Positions 1 through 6,553 of a stretch of DNA of 8,173 bases are shown here, piece by piece. Origin of the DNA: Bacteroidales bacterium (GTDB taxonomy: Bacteria; Bacteroidota; Bacteroidia; Bacteroidales; P3); NCBI GenBank assembly GCA_031286005.1, contig JAITVC010000168.1, positions 1 to 8,173 on the forward strand, read 5' to 3'. Both the position numbers and the translations under genes were made by a program. Under the pieces are notes generated by a model that worked only from the letters and a program-made list of their open reading frames with translations, was not told the DNA's origin and did no database searches. Every line of letters starts with the position of its first letter. Positions within the stretch are counted from its first letter, which is position 1.

Positions 1-13
1 CAATTTTTTTTTG

Positions 14-21
14 TATCTTTG
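14..21 (+). promoter_or_regulatory. Bacteroidota -7 promoter box for the SAM hydrolase-gldFG operon
   Basis: TATCTTTG matches the Bacteroidota sigma-ABfr -7 consensus TAnnTTTG and is preceded by a run of nine T. The -33 element would lie off the left edge, so only half the promoter is visible. Transcription should begin a few bases after the box, leaving a leader of only about 5-8 nt before the ATG at 34. The box covers the TTG at 19, which argues against that codon as the start. Confidence 0.75.
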
Positions 22-33
22 CAAAAAAATAAA

Positions 34-846
34 ATGGGATTCATCACAATTACGAGCGATTGGGGTACACGCGACCATTATTTGGCATCTGTAAAAGCCA
101 AGATTTATGGGTATTTTCCAAACGCCACAATTGTTGATATTAGCCACGATGTACCGGCATTCGATATTGGCAAAACGGCCTACTTCCTCCGCAATGTATA
201 TCCTAATTCGCCCGATGGAACCGTACATATTATAGGCGTAGATACCATTGCCGACAAAGACCGAGCACATTTGATTGTGTGCTACCAAAATCAGTTTTTT
301 GTGGGAACAGACAACGGTATCTTTTCTCTGATTTTTCCGGATGAGCCAACAGAAATCTACGAAATCACCGTGATGCAGGATCACGATTGTTTCACGTTCC
401 CTTGCCGGGATTTGTTTGCCAAAGTGGCCGCATCTTTGGCTATGGGTACACCTCCTGTTGAACTCGGAACACGTGCGCAAATTCAGAATTTTTCCACCCC
501 ATCATTCCCTATTACCCGTTACGAAAAAGGCTCGGACGGACAGATTGAATATGTTGAGATTGTTGGCGAAGTAACCCATATCGACCGCTACGAAAATGTC
601 AACACCAATATTCATTTCTCCATGTTCAATAAATTGCAATCCGAATTTAAGCGATTTGAGATTTCGTTTGGGCGCAGAGGCTCCATCAACAAGATTTCTA
701 CGGCATATTCGGATGTTAAAGTCTCCGATGTTTTGGCTTTGTTTGCGAGCGATGGATATTTGCAGATTGCCATGAATAAGGCCAATGCTGCTGGGTTGCA
801 AGGCATAAAGAAAGATACGGCCATTATTGTGCGGTTTGGAAATTAA
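34..846 (+). CDS. SAM hydroxide adenosyltransferase (SAM hydrolase, DUF62) family protein
   Basis: This 270-aa cytoplasmic protein belongs to the family that hydrolyses S-adenosylmethionine to adenosine and methionine; chlorinases and fluorinases are relatives. The start is placed at ATG 34, because the in-frame TTG at 19 lies inside the promoter box. Family landmarks appear in order: SDWGTRD (residues 8-14), where relatives have SDFG..D; ISHDV near 42; VD70 with R77 seven residues later; GTDNGIFS; the C-terminal domain signature IDRYENVNTNI; and ASDGYLQIA near the end, where relatives have NSxGxLEIA. D70 and R77 match the Asp68/Arg75 of the archaeal hydrolase PH0463. The expected catalytic His, usually in TFHGRD, is Pro123 in TFPCRD, so hydrolase activity is uncertain. 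gldFG follows after 15 nt, suggesting co-transcription. From memory, this gene often sits beside gldF/gldG in flavobacteria. Family assignment is firm; the reaction is inferred. Confidence 0.88.
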   Translation: MGFITITSDWGTRDHYLASVKAKIYGYFPNATIVDISHDVPAFDIGKTAYFLRNVYPNSPDGTVHIIGVDTIADKDRAHLIVCYQNQFFVGTDNGIFSLIFPDEPTEIYEITVMQDHDCFTFPCRDLFAKVAASLAMGTPPVELGTRAQIQNFSTPSFPITRYEKGSDGQIEYVEIVGEVTHIDRYENVNTNIHFSMFNKLQSEFKRFEISFGRRGSINKISTAYSDVKVSDVLALFASDGYLQIAMNKANAAGLQGIKKDTAIIVRFGN

Positions 847-861
847 AACAAAACTTTACCT

Positions 862-3279
862 ATGAAACATTTGTTCTTTAAAGAAATTTCAATATTTTTC
901 TCGTCCGTAATGGGATACTTAGTTATTACCGTGTTTTTATTGCTGACGGGTTTATTCCTATTTGTTTTCCCTTCGGACTATAACATTCTAAACTACGGCT
1001 ATGCTACATTAGATGCATTTTTCAGCATGGCGCCGATGGTGTTTCTGTTTTTAAGTCCTGCAATTACCATGCGCAGTTTTTCGGAGGAGCACCGCACCGG
1101 AACAATTGAAATCTTGATGACTAAACCGTTGAGCGATTTTCAAATCGTGGCGGCGAAATATTGGGCTTGTCTGGTGTTATTGGTGTTGGCCTTAATTCCT
1201 ACGGCAACATACGTTTTTACCATTCAACAACTCAGCCAAATTAAAGGCAACGTGGATATGGGCGGCATTTGGGGCTCATATATGGGATTGCTTTTTATTG
1301 GCGCTGCCTTCACTTCGGTGGGCGTTTTTCTTTCGGCGATTTCGAGAAATCAGATTGTGGCATTTATTTTGGGGGTAATCGTGTGCGGATTTATGTTATT
1401 TGGCTTTGATTTGATTGGCGGGTTCTTTGGACGTTTTGAAACAACGGTGCAGGATTTGGGCATGAATGTGCATTTCACGTCGATGAGCCGAGGGGTGATA
1501 GACCTTCGCGATGTGATGTATTTTCTGAGTATCGTGGCCATCTTTGTTACATTAACCTTAAATCGGTTGCAATCTCACAAGAAATCCCGCTTTAAGCGCA
1601 TCCGGTTTGTTGGACAAATCTTGCTCTGCGTGGTTGCCTTAAATCTTTTGGCTAATTTGGTTTTCCTGCGATTAGATTTAACATCCGAAAAGCGGTATTC
1701 TCTACATCCCAACACCAAACAGCTGATTAAAAGTTTAGACCGCCCTGTTGAATTCAAAATCTATTTGGATGGCGATTTGCCCGCTGGTTTCAAGCGGTTG
1801 AGAACGGCAACAAAAGAGATGCTCGAAGAATTTAGCGCCTACAACGATTTAGTTCATTTCGAGTTCGTCAATTTGTACGATATTAAAGACGAGAAAGAAC
1901 GGGCTCGCATTTCTTGGGAGTTACAAGAAAAAGGCATTACGCCCACAAATGTAGAGGTTAAAGAAAAAGGCGGCGTATCCCGAAAGTTGATTTTCCCCGC
2001 AGCAGATGTAACATATCAAGACCAAAGCGAAGCTATGGAATTGCTGCAATCGCAAGTGGGATTATCATCGGAAGAAGCGCTCAACAACTCCATTCAGACG
2101 CTGGAATATCAAATGATGTCAACCATCTTCAAGTTGACTACGGAAGACCGGAAACACGTGGTCTTCATCGAAGGGCACGGCGAATTGGATGCTTATCACA
2201 CGCTGGAAGCCATGTACGCCTTGGGTGGTTTCTACGACATCGACCGAGTGCGCATGAACAACAATCCTGCGGCTTTGCTAACCTTGTCGGACAGCACGAT
2301 TGCGCCCGCCTACGATGCCATCATCATCGCACAACCGAAAGCGCCGTTTTCCGAAATCGACAAATGGGCTATAGACCAATACATCATGCACGGCGGAAAA
2401 GTACTTTGGGTGCTGGATGCCGGTAATGCCTCTTTAGATTCTCTCCGAATACAAGAAGAACAATTGTGCATGAGTTTTCCGCATAATCTCAACGATATGC
2501 TGTTTCGATATGGAGTTAGAGTCAACACGAATTTGATTTTGGATTTGGTGTCCGGCTCCGTGCCGCTGATTACGGGTTTGGTTGGCGATAAACCTCAAAC
2601 CGAGTTTTTCCCTTATCCGTTTTTACCAATGCTGATTTCGCAAAATCAACATCCGATTGTAAAAAACCTGAACCCCGTGCGTTCGGAATTTATCGCCTCC
2701 ATCGACACGTTGGAAAATGGCACGCACAAAACCGTTATCCTCTCCTCTTCGCCCTACACGCGAACGGTGGGCATTCCGTCATTCATCAATTTCGACTTGC
2801 TCAAACAGGAACTCAACCCCAACGATTTCCGAAAAGGCCAACTGCCCGTTGCCGTTCTGCTGGAAGGCACGTTTGAATCTCATTTCAAAAACCGCATGGC
2901 TTATGGTTTGGAAAAAATTTCCATACCGATGAAACAGCAAAGCGAATCCACGCAAATGATTGTCGTTTCCGACGGCGATATTATCAAAAACAACTACAAT
3001 TTTGAACAATCCTATCCCTACCCGATGGGATTTGACCCTTACACGCAACAAACCTATGCCAACAAGGCCTTCATCGTTAATTGCGTGAATTACCTGTTGG
3101 ATGGCTCTCAACTTCTGGATTTGCGTGCCAAAACCGTCAAGTTGCGCCTGCTCGACAAACAGCGTGTTGAAACCGAACGCATCAAATGGTTGCTAATCAC
3201 ACTCGGATTGCCGATAGGTTTGGTTGTCCTTTCTGCTGTCGGATTTATGAGCTATCGGCGTTGGACGTATTGCCGGTAG
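862..3279 (+). CDS. Fused GldF-GldG gliding-type ABC transporter permease/auxiliary protein
   Basis: This single 805-aa frame joins two proteins that are separate in Flavobacterium johnsoniae (GldF about 240 aa, GldG about 560 aa). Residues 1 to about 236 are an ABC-2 type permease with six predicted membrane segments (near 15-35, 52-70, 96-120, 137-160, 164-190, 217-234). They include the permease motif SFSEEHRTGTIEILMTKPLS, typical of GldF. After a basic linker (about 236-246), a GldG-type anchor begins (about 246-268). A large extracytoplasmic domain follows with YSLHPNTKQLIKSL and FIEGHGELD (435-443), which fit the GldG/ABC_transp_aux family, and a C-terminal anchor lies at 776-796. No internal start or stop marks a GldF/GldG border. 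The ATPase partner GldA is not in the window. GldAFG affects gliding in F. johnsoniae but is not part of the core type IX secretion set, so motility here is not proven. The gene lies 15 nt after the SAM hydrolase gene and has no promoter of its own in view. Confidence 0.9.
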   Translation: MKHLFFKEISIFFSSVMGYLVITVFLLLTGLFLFVFPSDYNILNYGYATLDAFFSMAPMVFLFLSPAITMRSFSEEHRTGTIEILMTKPLSDFQIVAAKYWACLVLLVLALIPTATYVFTIQQLSQIKGNVDMGGIWGSYMGLLFIGAAFTSVGVFLSAISRNQIVAFILGVIVCGFMLFGFDLIGGFFGRFETTVQDLGMNVHFTSMSRGVIDLRDVMYFLSIVAIFVTLTLNRLQSHKKSRFKRIRFVGQILLCVVALNLLANLVFLRLDLTSEKRYSLHPNTKQLIKSLDRPVEFKIYLDGDLPAGFKRLRTATKEMLEEFSAYNDLVHFEFVNLYDIKDEKERARISWELQEKGITPTNVEVKEKGGVSRKLIFPAADVTYQDQSEAMELLQSQVGLSSEEALNNSIQTLEYQMMSTIFKLTTEDRKHVVFIEGHGELDAYHTLEAMYALGGFYDIDRVRMNNNPAALLTLSDSTIAPAYDAIIIAQPKAPFSEIDKWAIDQYIMHGGKVLWVLDAGNASLDSLRIQEEQLCMSFPHNLNDMLFRYGVRVNTNLILDLVSGSVPLITGLVGDKPQTEFFPYPFLPMLISQNQHPIVKNLNPVRSEFIASIDTLENGTHKTVILSSSPYTRTVGIPSFINFDLLKQELNPNDFRKGQLPVAVLLEGTFESHFKNRMAYGLEKISIPMKQQSESTQMIVVSDGDIIKNNYNFEQSYPYPMGFDPYTQQTYANKAFIVNCVNYLLDGSQLLDLRAKTVKLRLLDKQRVETERIKWLLITLGLPIGLVVLSAVGFMSYRRWTYCR

Positions 3280-3361
3280 AAAAATGCACCCTCCAAACGA
3301 AAAATGAAACAAACCTTACTAAACACAACCATTGCAAACCCGCCTTTCGGCAAAAATGGGG
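3280..3361. other. Spacer between gldFG and the repeat array, with a degenerate half repeat
   Basis: No gene is supported here. From about 3342 to 3361 the sequence (CCTTTCGGCAAAAATGGGG) aligns with the second half of the following 41-bp units, with several changes. It looks like a decayed leading copy of the array. Before 3342 I see no repeat match and no strong terminator directly after the gldFG stop. Confidence 0.5.
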
Positions 3362-3600
3362 TTGCTCTATCAGAGCAAGACCGTCTTTCTGCAAAAACGC
3401 CTTTGCTCTATCGGAGCAAGACTGTCTTTTTGGAAAAACCGCTTTGCTCTGTCGGAGCAGGACTGTCTTTTTGAAAAAACACCTTTGCACTGTCGGAGCA
3501 AGACCGTCTTTTTGAAAAAACACCTTTGCTCTGTCGGAGCAAGACTGTCTTTTTGAAAAAATGCCTTTGCTCTATTGGAGCAAGGTTGTCTTTTTGAAAA
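3355..3600. terminator. Six tandem hairpins with flanking A- and T-tracts, possible bidirectional terminators
   Basis: Each 41-bp unit can fold as a 6-bp stem (plus one G-U pair) with a 5-nt loop. On the + strand, 5-6 nt after the stem, a T-rich tract (TCTTTTT) follows. On the - strand, AGGYG then TTTTTT follows the same stem. The A-tract of one unit can also pair with the T-tract of the next, extending the stem across an internal loop. The stem holds in four units, becomes G-U in the third, and has one mismatch in the fourth (TTGCAC). The gap between stem and T-tract is longer than in an ideal intrinsic terminator, so a terminator role is plausible but not established. Placement between two + strand genes fits a block on gldFG read-through into hutU. 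Confidence 0.4.
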
Positions 3601-3612
3601 AACCGCTTTGCC
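3362..3612. repeat. Tandem array: six 41-bp units plus a 5-bp start of a seventh
   Basis: Units begin with TTGC at 3362, 3403, 3444, 3485, 3526 and 3567, an exact 41-bp period without indels; a seventh begins at 3608 and breaks off after TTGCC. Each unit holds an inverted repeat, TTGCTC-TRTCG-GAGCAA, then GACYG, a T-rich stretch (usually TCTTTTTG), an A-run and a variable CRCCT-like end. Units differ at scattered positions, mostly in the hairpin loop (TATCA, TATCG, TGTCG, TATTG) and in the junction after the A-run. Because 41 is not a multiple of 3, any frame cycles through all three phases. The - strand of the unit contains no stop codon in any phase, so long open frames across the array arise by composition and are not evidence of a gene. 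The array fills most of the gldFG-hutU gap. It could be an intergenic dispersed repeat family or a multi-copy terminator or RNA element. Confidence 0.93.
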
Positions 3613-3633
3613 ATTACAGGATTTCATTATTAA

Positions 3634-3663
3634 TTGTTAATTCTTAATTTTTTTGTATCTTTG
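3634..3663 (+). promoter_or_regulatory. Bacteroidota-type promoter of hutU
   Basis: A -33 TTG at 3634-3636 is followed after 19 nt by the -7 box TATCTTTG at 3656-3663, both matching the TTG/TAnnTTTG consensus and spacing known from Bacteroides and Flavobacterium. A T-run immediately precedes the -7 box. The expected start site is near 3669-3671, giving a very short A/T-rich leader of about 10 nt before the ATG at 3681. No Shine-Dalgarno sequence is present. Confidence 0.8.
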
Positions 3664-3680
3664 CAAAAACAAAAATTATT

Positions 3681-5690
3681 ATGCTCGATTTTCAATCTCA
3701 AATCCGTCAAGGTATTCCTGACGTTTTACCCGCCCCACAGGCCTACGATTCTAATGTGAATCATGCTCCCAAACGCAAAGACATTCTAACCGCCGATGAA
3801 AAGAAACTGGCACTCCGCAATGCGTTGCGTTATTTCGACCCTAAACATCATGCAGCGCTTTTGCCCGAATTTAAAGATGAATTGGAGAAGTATGGCCGAA
3901 TCTATATGTATCGACTTCGTCCAACGTACAAAATGCAGGCCCGTCCCATTGACGAATATCCCGCCAAATCTCGGCAAGCCGCAGCTATCATGCTCATGAT
4001 TCAAAACAATTTGGATTACGCTGTGGCGCAACATCCGCACGAACTCATTACTTACGGCGGAAATGGTGCAGTGTTCCAAAACTGGGCTCAATATTTAATC
4101 ACGATGAAATACCTTTCGGAAATGACCGACGAACAAACGTTAGTCATGTATAGCGGTCATCCGATGGGCTTGTTTCCTTCTCACAAAGATGCGCCTCGCG
4201 TGGTTGTAACCAACGGCATGATGATTCCGAATTATTCCAAACCCGACGATTGGGAGCGTTTCAACGCATTAGGCGTAACACAATACGGCCAAATGACGGC
4301 CGGCTCGTATATGTACATCGGGCCACAAGGCATTGTTCACGGAACGACGATTACGGTGCTGAATGCTATGCGAAAATTGGCAGATACGGGCGTGCGTAAT
4401 ACATCAACAACTCCATTGTTTATTACCGCAGGTTTGGGCGGCATGTCAGGTGCACAACCCAAAGCCGGAAATATTGCAGGCTGCGTTTCCATTACCGCAG
4501 AAATCAACCCCAAAGCCACACACACTCGCCATTCGCAAGGCTGGGTAGACGAAGTACACGATAATCTCGAACAACTTTTCACTCGTGTGAAAGAAATGCA
4601 AGCCCAAAACGGTATTCGCTCGTTCGCTTATCAAGGCAATGTGGTAGATTTGTGGGAATACTGCGCCAAACATGGTATCAAAGTGGATATTGGCTCCGAC
4701 CAAACCTCGTTGCACAATCCTTGGGCGGGTGGCTATTATCCCGTTGGCTTAACCTTTGAAGAATCCAACAAGATGATGGCCGAACAACCGGATTTGTTCA
4801 AACAAAAAATTCAAGAAACCCTACGTCGACATGTAGATGCTGTAAACATTTGCGTGAAAAACGGCACTTACTTCTTCGATTACGGCAATGCGTTCTTGTT
4901 GGAAGCAAGTCGTGCCGGTGCAGATATTCTGAACGAAAAAGGACTGTTCAAATATCCGTCCTACGTGCAAGATATTATGGGGCCAATGTGCTTCGATTAC
5001 GGATTTGGCCCTTTCCGTTGGGTGTGCACCTCCGGCAATGCGGATGATTTGGACAAATCCGACCAAATAGCTATGGCTGTTTTAGAAGAGATTGCCAAGA
5101 ACTCGCCCGTTGAGATTCAACAGCAGATGCGAGATAATATTCAATGGATTAAAGGTGCCAAAGAAAACAAATTGGTAGTAGGCTCGCAAGCCCGCATTCT
5201 GTATGCCGATGCAGAAGGCCGTATGAAGATTGCCGAAGCTTTTAATAAAGCCATCAAAGCCGGACAAATCTCTGCCCCTATTGTGTTAGGCCGTGATCAT
5301 CACGATGTTTCGGGAACGGATTCGCCATTTAGAGAAACCTCGAATATCTACGACGGTTCAAGTTTTACTGCCGATATGGCAATTCACAATGTAATCGGCG
5401 ACTCATTCCGCGGCGCAACTTGGGTAAGCATTCACAACGGCGGTGGCGTGGGCTGGGGTGAAGTGATCAACGGAGGCTTTGGTATGCTGCTGGATGGCTC
5501 GGACGATGCCGATCGCAGATTGAAGTCGATGCTGTTTTGGGATGTGAACAACGGCATTTCTCGCCGTTCGTGGGCACGCAACGAAGGTGCTATCTTTGCT
5601 ATCAAACGGGCAATGGAAATTAACCCGCAACTGAATGTTACACTTCCGAATTTAGTTGAAGATAACCTGTTGGATAATCTAAAATTCTAA
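3681..5690 (+). CDS. hutU: Urocanate hydratase (urocanase), long form
   Basis: The enzyme converts urocanate to imidazolonepropionate, the second step of histidine degradation, in the cytoplasm with a tightly bound NAD+. Diagnostic motifs are clear: YGGNGAVFQNWAQY, YSGHPMGLFPS, then QMTAGSYMYIGPQGIVHGTT from residue 204, the glycine-rich NAD-binding loop GLGGMSGAQ (251-259), AYQGNVVDLWEYC, DIGSDQTSLHNPWAGGYYP, and GPFRWVCTSG (443-452). Cys437 in GPMCFDYG lies near the position of the catalytic-region Cys410 of Pseudomonas putida. At 669 aa it is much longer than the roughly 555-aa proteobacterial and Bacillus enzymes and close to the animal enzyme (about 676 aa), with an N-terminal extension before the core. 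ATG 3681 fits the promoter just upstream. No hutH, hutI or formiminotransferase gene is visible, so it appears to be a single-gene transcript. The next gene converges on it with a 9-bp gap and no terminator hairpin between them. Confidence 0.96.
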   Translation: MLDFQSQIRQGIPDVLPAPQAYDSNVNHAPKRKDILTADEKKLALRNALRYFDPKHHAALLPEFKDELEKYGRIYMYRLRPTYKMQARPIDEYPAKSRQAAAIMLMIQNNLDYAVAQHPHELITYGGNGAVFQNWAQYLITMKYLSEMTDEQTLVMYSGHPMGLFPSHKDAPRVVVTNGMMIPNYSKPDDWERFNALGVTQYGQMTAGSYMYIGPQGIVHGTTITVLNAMRKLADTGVRNTSTTPLFITAGLGGMSGAQPKAGNIAGCVSITAEINPKATHTRHSQGWVDEVHDNLEQLFTRVKEMQAQNGIRSFAYQGNVVDLWEYCAKHGIKVDIGSDQTSLHNPWAGGYYPVGLTFEESNKMMAEQPDLFKQKIQETLRRHVDAVNICVKNGTYFFDYGNAFLLEASRAGADILNEKGLFKYPSYVQDIMGPMCFDYGFGPFRWVCTSGNADDLDKSDQIAMAVLEEIAKNSPVEIQQQMRDNIQWIKGAKENKLVVGSQARILYADAEGRMKIAEAFNKAIKAGQISAPIVLGRDHHDVSGTDSPFRETSNIYDGSSFTADMAIHNVIGDSFRGATWVSIHNGGGVGWGEVINGGFGMLLDGSDDADRRLKSMLFWDVNNGISRRSWARNEGAIFAIKRAMEINPQLNVTLPNLVEDNLLDNLKF

Positions 5691-5699
5691 TTGACTAAA

Positions 5700-6455
5700 T
5701 TATTTTATATCGCGAACGCAGCGAAGTGTAAACCCATACGCTTTGCTGCTGTTGCTTTGGGGGTAACAGTTATCGGATATGTTGAAACTTAAATGCAAGC
5801 CATAGTCGGCATTAAATTCCGTGTTCGACCAATAAAAGGCATAAGAGCCTTGGTCAAGCGGGTCGCCTTGTCCATCGCAGCATTTACTGTTAAATGAAAT
5901 GCCCCAAAGTTCGTGTTTGGGCGTTGAAGTGGTGCTTTTTCGCTGTTTGCTATTCATTTTTTCCAAGGCTTTCTCCAAATTCATAAAATCTTCTTTGGAG
6001 GGTACACGCCAACCATTTCTGGTGCAAAGTTTAGCGCCATAAAGTTTCACAGCACACCACGAAAACAAATCTCCATGTCCACCCGGAACACGCTTGCAAT
6101 CAGACATGAAATACTTCGGTTTTCCTCCATCAAACGTATCTTTGGCACAATTCTCTGCTACTACGGCATCCGACCATTCAAATTTGCCGATAGTCCATGT
6201 TTTTTTAGATTGGAAGTCTACTTTACCCGGATTTTTACCCCAACCTGTAAGGACTTTTACACAACCATCCGGTCCCGGTTTCTGTTGAGCCAGTCTGCGT
6301 TGTTCAGCTGCAGATGGTTTATTCTTAGTTGCCTGCGCCGGAGTTGTTTTAGTTTTTGCCGGTGGAGTTTTTGTTTTGGATTGGGTTGTTTTGGACTGTC
6401 CATTAGCAATAAATGGAACGATTGCTACAAGGGCATATAAGAAAAACTTTTTCAT
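5700..6455 (-). CDS. Secreted protein with a Fibrobacter succinogenes major paralogous (Fib_succ_major) domain
   Basis: This 251-aa protein starts with a Sec-type signal peptide (MKK, hydrophobic stretch 4-17, likely cleavage after G19; no lipobox Cys). A low-complexity Thr/Lys/Pro/Gln linker follows (about 20-60), then a domain from about 63 to the end. The domain shows the family pattern: GWRVPSKEDF (148-157), a WGISFN segment, YWSNTEF (208-214), and the closing GFTLRCVRD (241-249). The role of this family is not known; members are common secreted or surface proteins of Fibrobacter and Bacteroidota. The mature part has nine cysteines (65, 103, 120, 134, 144, 192, 193, 230, 246), suggesting disulfides outside the cytoplasm, with one unpaired if all others pair. 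No C-terminal type IX sorting domain is seen. The gene is monocistronic with its own promoter at 6507-6514 and a leader of about 45 nt, and its stop is 9 bp from that of hutU. Domain call good; function unknown. Confidence 0.82.
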   Translation of the reverse strand: MKKFFLYALVAIVPFIANGQSKTTQSKTKTPPAKTKTTPAQATKNKPSAAEQRRLAQQKPGPDGCVKVLTGWGKNPGKVDFQSKKTWTIGKFEWSDAVVAENCAKDTFDGGKPKYFMSDCKRVPGGHGDLFSWCAVKLYGAKLCTRNGWRVPSKEDFMNLEKALEKMNSKQRKSTTSTPKHELWGISFNSKCCDGQGDPLDQGSYAFYWSNTEFNADYGLHLSFNISDNCYPQSNSSKAYGFTLRCVRDIK

Positions 6456-6490
6456 GAATAGAATATTTTGATTTAAGATTAGACTATAAT

Positions 6491-6510
6491 TTTGTGAAAT
6501 TATTCACAAA
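6491..6510. promoter_or_regulatory. Perfect palindrome with a Crp/Fnr-like core, candidate operator
   Basis: TTTGTGAA at 6491-6498 and TTCACAAA at 6503-6510 form a perfect 8-bp inverted repeat around ATTA. The inner part reads TGTGA-N6-TCACA, the classical core of Crp-family sites. One arm covers the TTTG of the -7 box (6507-6510), and the rest covers the expected transcription start and first leader bases. A protein bound here would be expected to repress. No T-tract follows on either strand in the way a terminator would need. The regulator is not in the window. Confidence 0.5.
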
Positions 6511-6514
6511 GATA
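6507..6514 (-). promoter_or_regulatory. Bacteroidota -7 promoter box for the Fib_succ_major-domain gene
   Basis: Read on the - strand, TATCTTTG lies at 6514 down to 6507, preceded by seven T. It belongs to an 18-bp stretch, AATTTTTTTGTATCTTTG, identical to the one before hutU. No clear -33 TTG is seen about 19-21 nt upstream, so the promoter may be weak or activator-dependent. The start site would be near 6500, about 45 nt before the ATG at 6455. Confidence 0.65.
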
Positions 6515-6553
6515 CAAAAAAATTATGAGTTTTCGGTTATCTTAAACTTAACC

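Larger units (their letters stand above)
6456..6553. other. Intergenic region between acyltransferase stop and Fib_succ_major gene start
   Basis: This 98-bp region is strongly A/T-rich. It contains the - strand -7 box and the overlapping palindrome listed separately. I see no small gene and no GC-rich terminator hairpin for the acyltransferase transcript, so read-through into the secreted-protein gene cannot be excluded. Confidence 0.6.

Noticed and set aside
19..33. TTG at 19 as the start of the SAM hydrolase gene.
   Set aside because: It lies within the -7 promoter box, the added residues (MQKNK) match no family sequence, and ATG 34 gives the usual N-terminus just before the SDWG motif.
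3362..3612. CRISPR array.
   Set aside because: The units are contiguous 41-bp copies without unique spacers, and no cas gene is nearby.
3245..3627. Overlapping open frames on both strands across the repeat array, encoding apparent 41-residue protein repeats.
   Set aside because: The 41-bp unit shifts frame each copy and its - strand has no stop codon in any phase, so open frames appear automatically. There is no promoter and no consistent start, and the + strand frames close at TGA inside the T/A tract.
6491..6510. Intrinsic terminator for the acyltransferase transcript.
   Set aside because: The stem is A/T-rich and no T-tract follows it on the - strand; its overlap with the promoter box fits an operator better.
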